Shown here: positions 25,229 to 32,429 of the stretch, one piece after another
Numbering within the stretch: position 1 is the first letter of the stretch
Layout: each line of letters begins with the position of its first letter
NCBI RefSeq assembly: GCF_014650575.1
Contig: NZ_BMVF01000017.1
Location: 1-64,000 of the forward strand
Direction of reading: 5' to 3'
Origin: Streptomyces naganishii JCM 4654
GTDB taxonomy: Bacteria; Actinomycetota; Actinomycetes; Streptomycetales; Streptomycetaceae
DNA: 64,000 nt
Position numbers and translations under genes: made by a program
Notes under the pieces: generated by a model
What the model was told of the DNA's origin: nothing
Database searches by the model: none
What the model saw: only the letters and a program-made list of their open reading frames with translations

Positions 25229-26053
25229 ATGACCACGACCCTGCGGCCGCTCGAGCCGCTCCAGCAGCATCCCGACGGCACCCGTTCGCGCCGCTACCAG
25301 GTGTGCGTGAACAGCCGTCCCGTAGGCGCCGCGCACCTCGCGACGCACCCCGTCTTCGGACCGGCGGTCGCCCGGCTGCTCGATCTGCGCATCGAGGAGC
25401 CGGACCGCCGCCGCGGCCGGGGCACGGTGGCCGCGCTCGCCGCCGAGGAGGTGGCACGCGACTGGGGCTGCGAGCGGATCGAGGCCTCCGTACCCGCCGG
25501 CTCGGAGGCCGCCGTACGCCTCGTCACCGCCCTCGGCTACGTCCAGCGCAACCGCGGCATGGAGAAGCGGCTCGGTCCCGAGGCCCCCGCACTGCCCCCC
25601 GGAACCCGGGGCAGAGCGCTCACCGACGCCGAGTACGGCCCCTGGCTCGAGGAGGGCAAGGCCGGCTACGCCCAGAGCTGGATCGACCGAGGTGTGCCCC
25701 CGGAGCAGGCGTGGGCCAAGTCCGAGGCCGACCACGCCAGGCTGCTCCCGCGGGGACTCGCCACCCCGGGCATGATGCTCAGCGTCCTCGAGCACGAGGA
25801 CACCCCCGTCGGCACCCTGTGGCTGTCGGTCGCCGACGACAAGGCCTTCGTCTACGACGTCGAGGCCGACGCGCGCTTCCGCGGCCGGGGCCACGGCCGC
25901 TCCCTGATGCTGCTGGCCGAGCGGCAGGCGCTGGCGGCGGGCAGACAGGTCATCGGCCTGAACGTCTTCGCCGGCAACACCCCGGCGGAGCGCCTGTACG
26001 CCTCCCTGGGCTACGAGCCGGTCGTGTACGCCATGTACAAGGTGCTGCTTTAG
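25229..26053 (+). CDS. Tandem GNAT acetyltransferase
   Basis: A 274-residue protein with two GNAT-like halves. The N-terminal copy (~10-105) has RIEEPDRRRGRGTVAALAAEE and a ...VTALGYVQRNRGMEK end. The C-terminal copy (~120-274) has VEADARFRGRGHGRSLMLLAER and NVFAGNTPAERLYASLGYEPV. Both acetyl-CoA loops look usable. The ATG at 25229 is preceded by an A/T-poor CCCCTG context without a strong ribosome site; a GGGG/CCCC stem (25210-25226) sits there. It converges on the DsbA-like gene. Substrate unknown. Confidence 0.82.
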   Translation: MTTTLRPLEPLQQHPDGTRSRRYQVCVNSRPVGAAHLATHPVFGPAVARLLDLRIEEPDRRRGRGTVAALAAEEVARDWGCERIEASVPAGSEAAVRLVTALGYVQRNRGMEKRLGPEAPALPPGTRGRALTDAEYGPWLEEGKAGYAQSWIDRGVPPEQAWAKSEADHARLLPRGLATPGMMLSVLEHEDTPVGTLWLSVADDKAFVYDVEADARFRGRGHGRSLMLLAERQALAAGRQVIGLNVFAGNTPAERLYASLGYEPVVYAMYKVLL

Positions 26054-26060
26054 CCGGAAA

Positions 26061-26099
26061 AGGGCCGCCGCTCCCGCCGGAGGCGAGTGCTTCGGCCCT
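26061..26099. terminator. Convergent terminator
   Basis: AGGGCCG (26061-26067) pairs with CGGCCCT (26093-26099) around a 25-base GC-rich loop, between the GNAT gene and the stop of the DsbA-like gene. Weaker than the other hairpins in the window. Confidence 0.5.
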
Positions 26100-26100
26100 C

Positions 26101-26622
26101 TCAGCCCTGCTCGGCCAGCAGCCGGTCCACGATCTGCTCGACGCGCTCGCGCAGGCCCTCCTGGCTCTTGCCGCCGTCCAGGCGCTCACCGCCGACGACG
26201 TAGGTCGGCGTGCCCGTCACGCCGATCGCCTTGCCCTCGGCCTGGTCGGCGTCCACGATCAGGATGTGCCGGCCGTCGATCAGCGCGGTGTCGAACTCCT
26301 CGGCGTCCAGGCCGAGTTCACCGGCCACGGAGACCAGCAGCGACTCGCCCTCGCGGTCCAGGTCCGCCACCCGGCCGAGCACCGCCTCGACGTAGGGCCA
26401 CAGCTTCCCCTGCGCGGCGGCCTCCTCGGCGGCCTGCGCGGCGGCGAAGGCGTGCTTGTGCTTCTCCAGCGGGAAGTGCCGCAGCCGCAGCTCCAGCCGG
26501 TCGCCGTAGCGCGCGCGCAGGGCGCGCAGGTCGTCCAGCGCGGTGCGGCAGTCGGGGCACTGCAGTTCGCACCACACGTCGAGAACCGGGACCTGGGCGC
26601 GGGCGGGGGAGGGGTCGCTCAT
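26101..26622 (-). CDS. DsbA-family thiol oxidoreductase (cytoplasmic, thioredoxin-like)
   Basis: A 173-residue thioredoxin-fold protein. The active site CPDC is at residues 22-25 with a third Cys at 18; VTGTPTYVVGGERL carries the cis-Pro loop, and a helical insertion lies between. There is no signal peptide, so unlike true DsbA it should act in the cytoplasm as a disulfide oxidoreductase or isomerase. The ATG at 26622 follows GGGGGAGGGG (coding strand). Divergent from the small membrane protein gene at 26842. Partner proteins unknown. Confidence 0.85.
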   Translation of the reverse strand: MSDPSPARAQVPVLDVWCELQCPDCRTALDDLRALRARYGDRLELRLRHFPLEKHKHAFAAAQAAEEAAAQGKLWPYVEAVLGRVADLDREGESLLVSVAGELGLDAEEFDTALIDGRHILIVDADQAEGKAIGVTGTPTYVVGGERLDGGKSQEGLRERVEQIVDRLLAEQG

Positions 26623-26841
26623 GGGGCCAGTGTCCCAGGCCGGAGGCGTGCGCACCCAATCGGGATCAAGGCAGCGGACGCCCACGCCGGGGGCGACCCC
26701 GAGACGACCCCGAGATCTCCCGGACGCCGACCCCGATATCGGCCCGGAGATCGGCCCGCGGCATGGCCTCGCGGGGTGGCGGCGGTGCAGGATGGAAGGG
26801 ACGAACCGCCCGACCCCGACGAGCCCTGCCTGGAGGACCGG

Positions 26842-27297
26842 ATGATTGCCGAGACCGTCTGCTCCGCCGTCTCCGCGGCCGGCCTGGGCATCGCCGCGGT
26901 CACCGCGTACCGCAGGCGCTTCCTGTCCGCCGCCCGCATCGCCGCCTACGCCCTGGTGCCCGTCGCGCTGGTGATGACCGGCGTCGTCGGCTGGCTGGCC
27001 GACACCGCCTTCAGCCCGACCGCCTGGGCCGGCTTCGGCCTGCTCGGCTGCGCCTGGGTGCTCTTCGCCACGACCCGCGCGGTCGAGCGGCGCCGCGGCG
27101 GCACCCGCAAGGAGCGCAGGGCGGCGGCCCGAGGGGCGGAGCAGGGCGGCGGCCCTGTAGCACCGGCCGCCTCGGCGCCTTCCCTGCCCCGGTCCGGGCC
27201 GCCCGCGACCCGGCCCTCCGGCCGCGCGGCCGCCGCGCCCCGCTCCGACGAGGACTTCAGCGACATCGAGGCCATCCTCAAGAAGCACGGCATATGA
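26842..27297 (+). CDS. Two-helix membrane protein with disordered basic tail
   Basis: A 151-residue protein. Two or three hydrophobic segments (about 6-22, 33-53 and 61-77) are followed by a basic RRRGGTRKERR stretch, an Ala/Pro-rich linker and a conserved-looking acidic end DEDFSDIEAILKKHGI. GGAGG at 26832-26836, five bases before the ATG, fixes the start. The terminal helix could be a docking peptide. I do not recognise the family; it appears lineage-specific. Confidence 0.7.
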   Translation: MIAETVCSAVSAAGLGIAAVTAYRRRFLSAARIAAYALVPVALVMTGVVGWLADTAFSPTAWAGFGLLGCAWVLFATTRAVERRRGGTRKERRAAARGAEQGGGPVAPAASAPSLPRSGPPATRPSGRAAAAPRSDEDFSDIEAILKKHGI

Positions 27298-27484
27298 CCT
27301 CCAGGTGACCGCGGGGACACCACGGAGCGTCCGTGGGGAAACGACACAGGGTGCCCACGGCGCGGCCGGAACCGTTCAGGTCCGGCCCGAAGCGAAACGA
27401 AGATCACGGAATCCGGCGAACTCCCGCAAGATCCTGGCGTGTTGATCGCGTCCGCGCTGTCCGCTGCGTCATCATCGCCGCGAG

Positions 27485-27637
27485 ATGGTGGACACGACAC
27501 AGAGCGAGGCCGCGCCGCAGCAGGACGAGCCGCGCGGGTGCCTCTTCGCCCTATCCCAGCCGCCGCTGATGATCTTCCTTGCGGTGATCGGGTGTCTGCT
27601 GCTCATGGCTGCGTTGCACGACCTGCTGTTGCTGTGA
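27485..27637 (+). CDS. 50-residue tail-anchored membrane peptide
   Basis: A 50-residue protein too short for usual gene-finding cut-offs. An acidic, Gln-rich N-terminus (VDTTQSEAAPQQDEPRG) is followed by one strongly hydrophobic helix (about 19-50, FALSQPPLMIFLAVIGCLLL...), which runs to the C-terminus. Codon use has the normal third-position GC bias of the region. The ribosome site is weak. From memory, similar peptides occur at this place in other Streptomyces, which is why I include it. Function unknown. Confidence 0.5.
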   Translation: MVDTTQSEAAPQQDEPRGCLFALSQPPLMIFLAVIGCLLLMAALHDLLLL

Positions 27638-27687
27638 GCCATAACCGTGGGTCCTCGGCGTCACCCGCCGGGGACCGACGACACGCC

Positions 27688-27771
27688 GTCCGCCGGGCCA
27701 CGGCTTCCGCCGGGCCGCGCCCGCCGCCGGACCGCGCCGTCCGCCGGGCCACGCCCGTCCGCCGGGCCACG
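27688..27771. repeat. Three copies of GTCCGCCGGGCCACG
   Basis: The 15-mer GTCCGCCGGGCCACG occurs exactly at 27688-27702, 27739-27753 and 27757-27771, just before the stop of the CGNR gene. A related TTCCGCCGGGCC copy lies between the first two. Possibly a cluster of terminator or protein-binding sites. Confidence 0.6.
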
Positions 27772-27774
27772 GCG

Positions 27775-28335
27775 TCAGCCGGTGGCCTCCTTGCGGCGCG
27801 CCCGGTACGCGGCCACGTGCAGCCGGTTCCCGCAGGTCCGGCTGTCGCAGTACCGCCGCGAGCGGTTGCGGGAGAGGTCGACGAAGGCGCGCCGGCAGTC
27901 CGGCGCCTCGCAGCGCCGCAGCCGCTCCTGCTCCCCGGCCACCACGAAGAAGGCCAGCGCCATCCCGCAGTCGGCGGCCAGGTGGTCGGCGACCGAGGCG
28001 CCGGGGGCGAAGTAGTGCACGTGCCAGTCGTAGCCGTCGTGGTCCGTCAGCCGGGGCGTGGTGCCCGCCGCGGCGACGAGCTCGTTGATCATCCCCGCCG
28101 CCGTCCGGGCGTCGGGGGCCGCGAAGATCCCGGCGAACCGGCCGCGGATCCTGCGCACCGCCGAGAGGTCGAACTCCGACAGCGTCCCGACATCACTGAT
28201 CTTGTGGCCCCGTACGAACTCCGTGAGCGCAGCGACTCCGGGCAGCCCGTCGGGCGCCGTGTCGTCCTCCGGTGCGGTGTTCACCAGATCCACCACGGTC
28301 TCCAGCGCGCACCGGGTGTCGTGGGTGATCAGCAC
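27775..28335 (-). CDS. CGNR zinc-finger family protein
   Basis: A 186-residue protein of the ABATE/CGNR type. The N-terminal ~130 residues are the helical stress-related domain; the C-terminus is a zinc finger with RRCEAPDCRRAF and YCDSRTCGNRLHVAAYRARR, giving four Cys and the CGNR signature. Such proteins are taken to be transcription regulators. The GTG at 28335 with GGGAG six bases upstream is favoured over longer starts, which give an unrelated Gly/Pro/Arg stretch. It lies beside ssgB in the same direction but a strong hairpin separates them. Confidence 0.82.
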   Translation of the reverse strand: MLITHDTRCALETVVDLVNTAPEDDTAPDGLPGVAALTEFVRGHKISDVGTLSEFDLSAVRRIRGRFAGIFAAPDARTAAGMINELVAAAGTTPRLTDHDGYDWHVHYFAPGASVADHLAADCGMALAFFVVAGEQERLRRCEAPDCRRAFVDLSRNRSRRYCDSRTCGNRLHVAAYRARRKEATG

Positions 28336-28642
28336 GTTTCGCTCCCTGCCCTGGGGATCGGGCACACGCCCGCCGATGCAGGCCGATGGTAGTGGGTCCG
28401 CCGTCCCCCGAGCAGTGCCCGCACGCGCGGGGGACGGCGCTGACGGCCACATCAGGCCGCCCGGCCCGGCCTGCGCAGCCGACGGTCGCCCACCCCTCAC
28501 GCTGTGTGACAGCCCCGCACGCACACCGGCACCGGCCCGTGGCGGGCCGGTGCCGGTGCATCCCGTATGCGGTTGTCCTGGCCCGAGCCGTCTCCCCGAG
28601 TGGACGGCAACGGGCAGCTCGATGGGCCTCGAGGGCCGGTCG
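28336..28642. other. Spacer between ssgB end and CGNR gene start
   Basis: No gene. It contains the ssgB terminator (28524-28558) and must contain the CGNR gene promoter. Nothing else of note. Confidence 0.5.
28524..28558 (-). terminator. Terminator after ssgB
   Basis: A perfect 16-bp stem (28524-28539 with 28543-28558) and a three-base loop, about 85 bases past the ssgB stop. Confidence 0.75.
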
Positions 28643-29056
28643 TCAACTTTCCGCGAGGATGTGCGAGAGCTCCTGATCCAGATCGAAGTGCCGGTGCTCC
28701 GTGCCGGGCGGCACGGCGGCGTCGGTCCGCTTCAGGAAGGATTCCAGGGCCCGCGCCGGGGCCTCGAGCAGAGCCTCGCCCTCCGGGGAGCTCAGGGCGA
28801 TGCACACGACGCCCTGGCCATGACTGCGCGACGGCCAGACACGGACGTCGCCGGTCCCGGTGGGACGGTGGAGCCCCTCGGCCAGGAGGTCGCGGGCGAA
28901 CACCCACTCGACGGTCTCTTCGGCTCCGGTGTGGAAGGTGGCGTGCACGGCGTAGGGGTCGGCCGTGTCGTACCGCAGGCCTGCGGGGACAGGCAGGGAG
29001 GACTCGCTCGACACAACGAGGCGCAGGTGCAGCTCGCAGCTGACCGTGGTGTTCAT
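28643..29056 (-). CDS. ssgB: Sporulation-specific cell-division protein SsgB
   Basis: A 137-residue SsgA-like protein, the length expected for SsgB. In Streptomyces SsgB is needed for septation of aerial hyphae: with SsgA it marks division sites and recruits FtsZ. The sequence MNTTVSCELHLRLVV at the start and RYDTADPYAVHATFHTG and ERPT/HRPTGTGDVRVWPS-type segments are those of SsgB orthologues, which are almost invariant. The ATG at 29056 is chosen on this basis; 22 in-frame residues upstream are basic and unlike the family. A stress-sigma-type promoter candidate lies at 29116-29141. Confidence 0.95.
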   Translation of the reverse strand: MNTTVSCELHLRLVVSSESSLPVPAGLRYDTADPYAVHATFHTGAEETVEWVFARDLLAEGLHRPTGTGDVRVWPSRSHGQGVVCIALSSPEGEALLEAPARALESFLKRTDAAVPPGTEHRHFDLDQELSHILAES

Positions 29057-29115
29057 AAGCGCCAGGGCCTTTCGCTCAGTGTGCGCTCGGGGATTCGCAC
29101 GTCGGCGAAATCGAC

Positions 29116-29141
29116 ATGCCACCTACGGTGCCGTTGTAAAC
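29116..29141 (-). promoter_or_regulatory. Candidate SigH/SigB-type promoter of ssgB
   Basis: On the minus strand GTTT (29138-29141) is followed after 15 bases by GTGGCAT (29116-29122), resembling the GTTT-N14-16-GGGTAT pattern of stress sigma factors. ssgB of S. coelicolor is reported to depend on SigH. Inference by motif and gene identity. Confidence 0.4.
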
Positions 29142-29246
29142 CCCTCTGAGTGTTTTGCATGGCTTTACGTAACTCTTCCGGCCGAGAACCTGTTCGCTCG
29201 GTACGTCCATTACGGTGACTTGTTTCTCTCCGGTAGTGTCGAGCAC

Positions 29247-29765
29247 GTGAATACGGGGAGTGACGATGCGGGCGGTGGTGCCGTGGTGTCGGACGGGGCG
29301 AAGGGCGAGACGGGGACCGGCCGGGCCGGCGGGAGCGACGGGGCCGGGGAGGCCGCGAAGGCCGGGGACGCCGGCGAGGCGCCGGAGCGGCAGGGCCTCG
29401 GCTCACGCGCGCCCGATTTCGTCCGGTCACGCCGCGTGCTGCACCTCAGCTGGCAGGTCGGGGTCTTCGTCGTCGGGCTCGCGGTCGTCGGCGCCGGAGT
29501 CGTCATGCTCCCGCTGCCCGGACCGGGCTGGGTGGTGATCTTCGGCGGCATGGCGATCTGGGCGACCGAGTTCGTCTGGGCCCAGCTCGTCCTGCGCTGG
29601 ACCAAGCGAAAGGTCACCGAGGCGGCCCAGCGGGCCCTCGACCCCGAGGTGCGCCGCCGCAACATCGCCCTGACGGTGATCGGCCTGGTGATCGCGGGGA
29701 TCCTGCTCGGGTTCTACGTGTCGGAGTACGGCTTCACGACGCCCTGGAACATCCGCGGCCGGTGA
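29247..29765 (+). CDS. PGPGW transmembrane protein (TIGR02611 family)
   Basis: A 172-residue protein. About 60 residues of Gly/Ala/Asp/Glu-rich disordered N-terminus lead to two hydrophobic hairpin helices with LPGPGWVVIFGGMAIWATE (about 90-112), the signature of the putative transmembrane PGPGW family. A third helix (about 140-160) precedes the end. Function is unknown in the family. The GTG at 29247 is the first start after a TAGTGT (29235-29240). Divergent from ssgB with 190 bases between, so they share the control region. Confidence 0.82.
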   Translation: MNTGSDDAGGGAVVSDGAKGETGTGRAGGSDGAGEAAKAGDAGEAPERQGLGSRAPDFVRSRRVLHLSWQVGVFVVGLAVVGAGVVMLPLPGPGWVVIFGGMAIWATEFVWAQLVLRWTKRKVTEAAQRALDPEVRRRNIALTVIGLVIAGILLGFYVSEYGFTTPWNIRGR

Positions 29766-29846
29766 GCGCGCGCCGGTGATCGTCCGGGGCCGCCGGGGCC
29801 TGGTCCCGGGCATCCGCTGACATGCGGTAATGTTCTTCCTGCGCCC

Positions 29847-29918
29847 GGGCGATTAGCTCAGTGGGAGAGCGCTTCGTTCACACCGAAGAGGTCACTGGTT
29901 CGAACCCAGTATCGCCCA
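29847..29918 (+). tRNA. tRNA-Val(CAC), copy 1
   Basis: A 72-base cloverleaf: acceptor GGGCGAT with ATCGCCC, anticodon loop TTCACAC (CAC), T-arm ACTGG-TTCGAAC-CCAGT, CCA not encoded. It is followed by a 16-bp hairpin. Confidence 0.95.
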
Positions 29919-30303
29919 CCCGGACCGGCGGCCCGTCTGCGATCACGCAGGCGGGCCGCCGTCGTTCACCCACCGGACGGTGACGGTCCGTTACTCGTGA
30001 CGACATCGGAAGAGGCGCGCGGACGGATCGGCGAAGAGCGCCTTTCCGCTCGCCGCGCATTCCATGAGCACTTCCCCGCACCGGCCCGGCGGAAAATCCC
30101 CGGCGTTTTCCAAAACGCCGTCACTTTCCTTTGCCCGTAAGCAGGAAGGGGCCGATCCGCAATCACATAAGGGCTGGTGGGGAAGCGCCGCCGCACGGGC
30201 GGCGGCGCTCGCGCCCAGTGTGGTCCGCGTCCTGCCGCACGGCCATGAGTACGCGTACTCAGATGCCGGGGGAGCGCGGCGCGCGGCGGGCACACTGAGG
30301 GCC
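29919..30303. other. Spacer between tRNA-Val copy 1 and the SRPBCC gene
   Basis: No supportable gene. It contains the terminator of the tRNA (29926-29961) and a second perfect 11-bp stem-loop (30184-30194 with 30199-30209). An in-frame extension upstream of the SRPBCC gene (from 30064) exists but has no family resemblance. Confidence 0.45.
29926..29961 (+). terminator. Terminator after tRNA-Val copy 1
   Basis: A near-perfect 16-bp stem: 29926-29935 with 29952-29961, a T-G pair, then CTGCG with CGCAG around an ATCA loop. It starts eight bases after the tRNA. Confidence 0.8.
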
Positions 30304-30759
30304 ATGGACTGGACCCACTACCGCTTCCGCAGCCTGTGGTCCCTGCCCGCGCCGCCGGCCGCCGTGTACGAGGCGCTCGCGCGCATGGAGGACTATCCGC
30401 GGTGGTGGCCGCAGATCCGGGAGGTGCGCGAGGTGCGGCGGTCCGGCGAGGTGACCGGCGTCGTCCGCATCCGCTCCGTGCTGCCGTACGACATCACCGT
30501 CACCGCGCGCGAGGTGCGCAGGGACCCGGCGGCCGGCGTCCTGGAGGTCACGATGACCGGCGACCTCGACGGCTGGGCGCGCTGGACCCTCACCGCGCAC
30601 GGCGCCGGCACCCTCGCCCGCTACGACCAGGCGGTCCGCGTGAACAAACCCCTGCTCAGGCGCTTCGCCGTGCCCGGGCGGCCGGTGTTCCGGCTGAACC
30701 ACCGGCTGATGATGCGCGCGGGACGGCGGGGCCTGGCGGCCCACCTGGAAGCGGTTTGA
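30304..30759 (+). CDS. SRPBCC (polyketide cyclase/START-like) family protein
   Basis: A 151-residue helix-grip protein. The family pattern is visible: an aromatic first strand (YRFRSLWSLPAPPAAVYEAL), then MEDYPRWWPQIREVREV, alternating strands in the centre, and a long C-terminal helix (NHRLMMRAGRRGLAAHLEAV). Such proteins bind hydrophobic ligands in a deep cavity; some act in polyketide aromatisation or stress. The ligand here is unknown. The gene sits alone between two identical tRNA-Val genes, only 39 bases before the second. Confidence 0.78.
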   Translation: MDWTHYRFRSLWSLPAPPAAVYEALARMEDYPRWWPQIREVREVRRSGEVTGVVRIRSVLPYDITVTAREVRRDPAAGVLEVTMTGDLDGWARWTLTAHGAGTLARYDQAVRVNKPLLRRFAVPGRPVFRLNHRLMMRAGRRGLAAHLEAV

Positions 30760-30798
30760 AGGAAGGCCGCCGGCACCTGTATTGTTCAGTGCGTTCCC

Positions 30799-30870
30799 GG
30801 GCGATTAGCTCAGTGGGAGAGCGCTTCGTTCACACCGAAGAGGTCACTGGTTCGAACCCAGTATCGCCCA
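30799..30870 (+). tRNA. tRNA-Val(CAC), copy 2
   Basis: Identical over all 72 bases to the copy at 29847. Anticodon CAC. Followed by a textbook terminator at 30878. Confidence 0.95.
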
Positions 30871-30877
30871 CCGGGAA

Positions 30878-30908
30878 GGCCGGTCCGTCTGTGCGGACCG
30901 GCCTTTTT
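30878..30908 (+). terminator. Intrinsic terminator after tRNA-Val copy 2
   Basis: A 10-bp GC stem (30878-30887 with 30894-30903) and a run of five T, one of the few U-tract terminators in the window. Confidence 0.9.
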
Positions 30909-30949
30909 GCATGGTCACGTGCGTGGTCCGCGCATGGTCGCGCGCGTGG

Positions 30950-31681
30950 TCACGCGGCCGCCGCCGGAAGCTCCGGTCGCAGCGGCCACGACGGGTCCAC
31001 CGTCTCCTCCGCCCCGCTGCGCGCGAACCACGCCTGGAGGCCGCGCGCCTGCGCCGCGTGCCAGCCGGTCTGCAGGGTGTGCAGTTCGGCCGGGGTCAGC
31101 CGGTCCAGACGGGACGCGAAACGGCGGCCGAGCGCGCGCACCACCTCCAGCGCGGCCAGCGCGTCCGCCGCCGCGTCGTGCGCGTCCTGGAGCACCACCT
31201 CGTAGTGCGCGCACAGGTCGGTGAGCGTGCGCCGGCCCTTGCGGTAGCGGTCCAGATGCTTGTCCAGCACCCGCGGATCGAGCACGCACAGCGGCGACGA
31301 CTCGAACCAGCGGTCCAGCGACGACGCCCGGTGCCGGCGCAACTCCCGATCCAGCAGCGTCAGATCGAACGGCGCGTTCATCACCACCAGCGGCCGCCCC
31401 AGCGCCGCCTGCTCCGCCAGCTCCTCGGCTATCTCGTACATCACCGGGGCCGGCCAGCGCCCGTTGCGCTGCAGATGGTCCTGTGTCAGCCCGTGCACCG
31501 CCGTCGCCGCCTCCGGCACCGGAACGCCCGGGTTCACCAGCCAGCGGGCCATCCGCGGCCGGGAGCCCGGAGCGTCCTGGACGACGACGGCGGCCGACAC
31601 GATCCGGTCGGTCTCCACGTCGACGCCCGTGGTCTCCGTATCGAAGGCGGCCAGCGGCCCCTCGTACCAGCAGCACGTCAT
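30950..31681 (-). CDS. DnaQ-like 3'-5' exonuclease
   Basis: A 243-residue DEDD-family exonuclease. ExoI is AAFDTETTG (D14, E16), ExoII is MNAPFDLTLLDREL, and the last motif is DAHDAAADALAALEVV, giving the four acidic residues plus His of the DEDDh type. About 60 residues after the core end in an Ala-rich tail. It resembles the proofreading subunit of DNA polymerase III but no polymerase gene is near; in actinobacteria such free-standing exonucleases act in repair or RNA trimming. The ATG at 31681 follows GAGGAG (coding strand). Confidence 0.88.
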   Translation of the reverse strand: MTCCWYEGPLAAFDTETTGVDVETDRIVSAAVVVQDAPGSRPRMARWLVNPGVPVPEAATAVHGLTQDHLQRNGRWPAPVMYEIAEELAEQAALGRPLVVMNAPFDLTLLDRELRRHRASSLDRWFESSPLCVLDPRVLDKHLDRYRKGRRTLTDLCAHYEVVLQDAHDAAADALAALEVVRALGRRFASRLDRLTPAELHTLQTGWHAAQARGLQAWFARSGAEETVDPSWPLRPELPAAAA

Positions 31682-31862
31682 GTCGACCACAACTCCTCGC
31701 TCACCCACGGCAGCTGACGCACCGTCTTCTGCCCGTTTGGTGATACCCGGGCTGTTTGCGCCGTACGCCGGAAGGACACAACAGGAATACGGGTCTTTGC
31801 AGTTCACAGGCCCATGACGGGGACTCACCCGGCAATTCCTCCGGCGTGGAAGGCTGTTGGTC

Positions 31863-32429
31863 ATGGCGATAGCGCAGCCCGAGCGGGGCGGGCTGCTGCC
31901 CGAGCGTGCGGGCACCCTGCGCGGCACCCTCGCCACCACCGCCTGCATGGAGACACTGCAGGTCGGCTATCTGCACGCGGTCGCGGCGGCCGCCGGCTGC
32001 TCGCTGTCGCAGCCCTTCCCGGACAACGGCATCGACTGGCACGTCAGCCACAGCGCCCCCGGGCACACCGTCGACGACGAGGTGACCATCAAGGTCCAGC
32101 TGAAGTGCACCTACCAGGTGCCGCCCCACCCCCCGGGCCGGTTCTTCTCCTTCACCCTCGACAACGACCACCTGGCCAAGCTCGCCCGCACCCCCGTCTC
32201 GGTGCACAAGATCCTGGTCGTGATGATCGTGCCCCGCTCCCAGGACCAGTGGCTGCGCGCCGGGCACGACCGGCTCGACCTCAGGCACTGCTGCTACTGG
32301 GTCAACCTCGCCGGCCACCCCATCACCGGCAGGCACCGCACCACCGTGCGGATCCCCACCTCGCGCATCTTCGACGACCGGGCCCTGTGCGAGATCATGA
32401 CGCGGGTCGGGACGGGAGGCAGACCGTGA
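31863..32429 (+). CDS. DUF4365 protein, PD-(D/E)XK-nuclease-like
   Basis: A 188-residue DUF4365 protein. The core GIDWHV (D58) followed by a strand with KVQLK (Q79, K81) is the D...(E/Q)xK arrangement of PD-(D/E)XK nuclease-like folds, as in other DUF4365 proteins; an acidic DDE lies at 71-73. The C-terminal part is rich in Cys/His (LDLRHCCYWVNL). GGAAGG upstream fits the ATG at 31863; a TTG at 31857 is the alternative. The gene overlaps the next by four bases, so the two products probably work together. DUF4365 proteins occur in defence loci; the role here is unproven. Confidence 0.72.
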   Translation: MAIAQPERGGLLPERAGTLRGTLATTACMETLQVGYLHAVAAAAGCSLSQPFPDNGIDWHVSHSAPGHTVDDEVTIKVQLKCTYQVPPHPPGRFFSFTLDNDHLAKLARTPVSVHKILVVMIVPRSQDQWLRAGHDRLDLRHCCYWVNLAGHPITGRHRTTVRIPTSRIFDDRALCEIMTRVGTGGRP

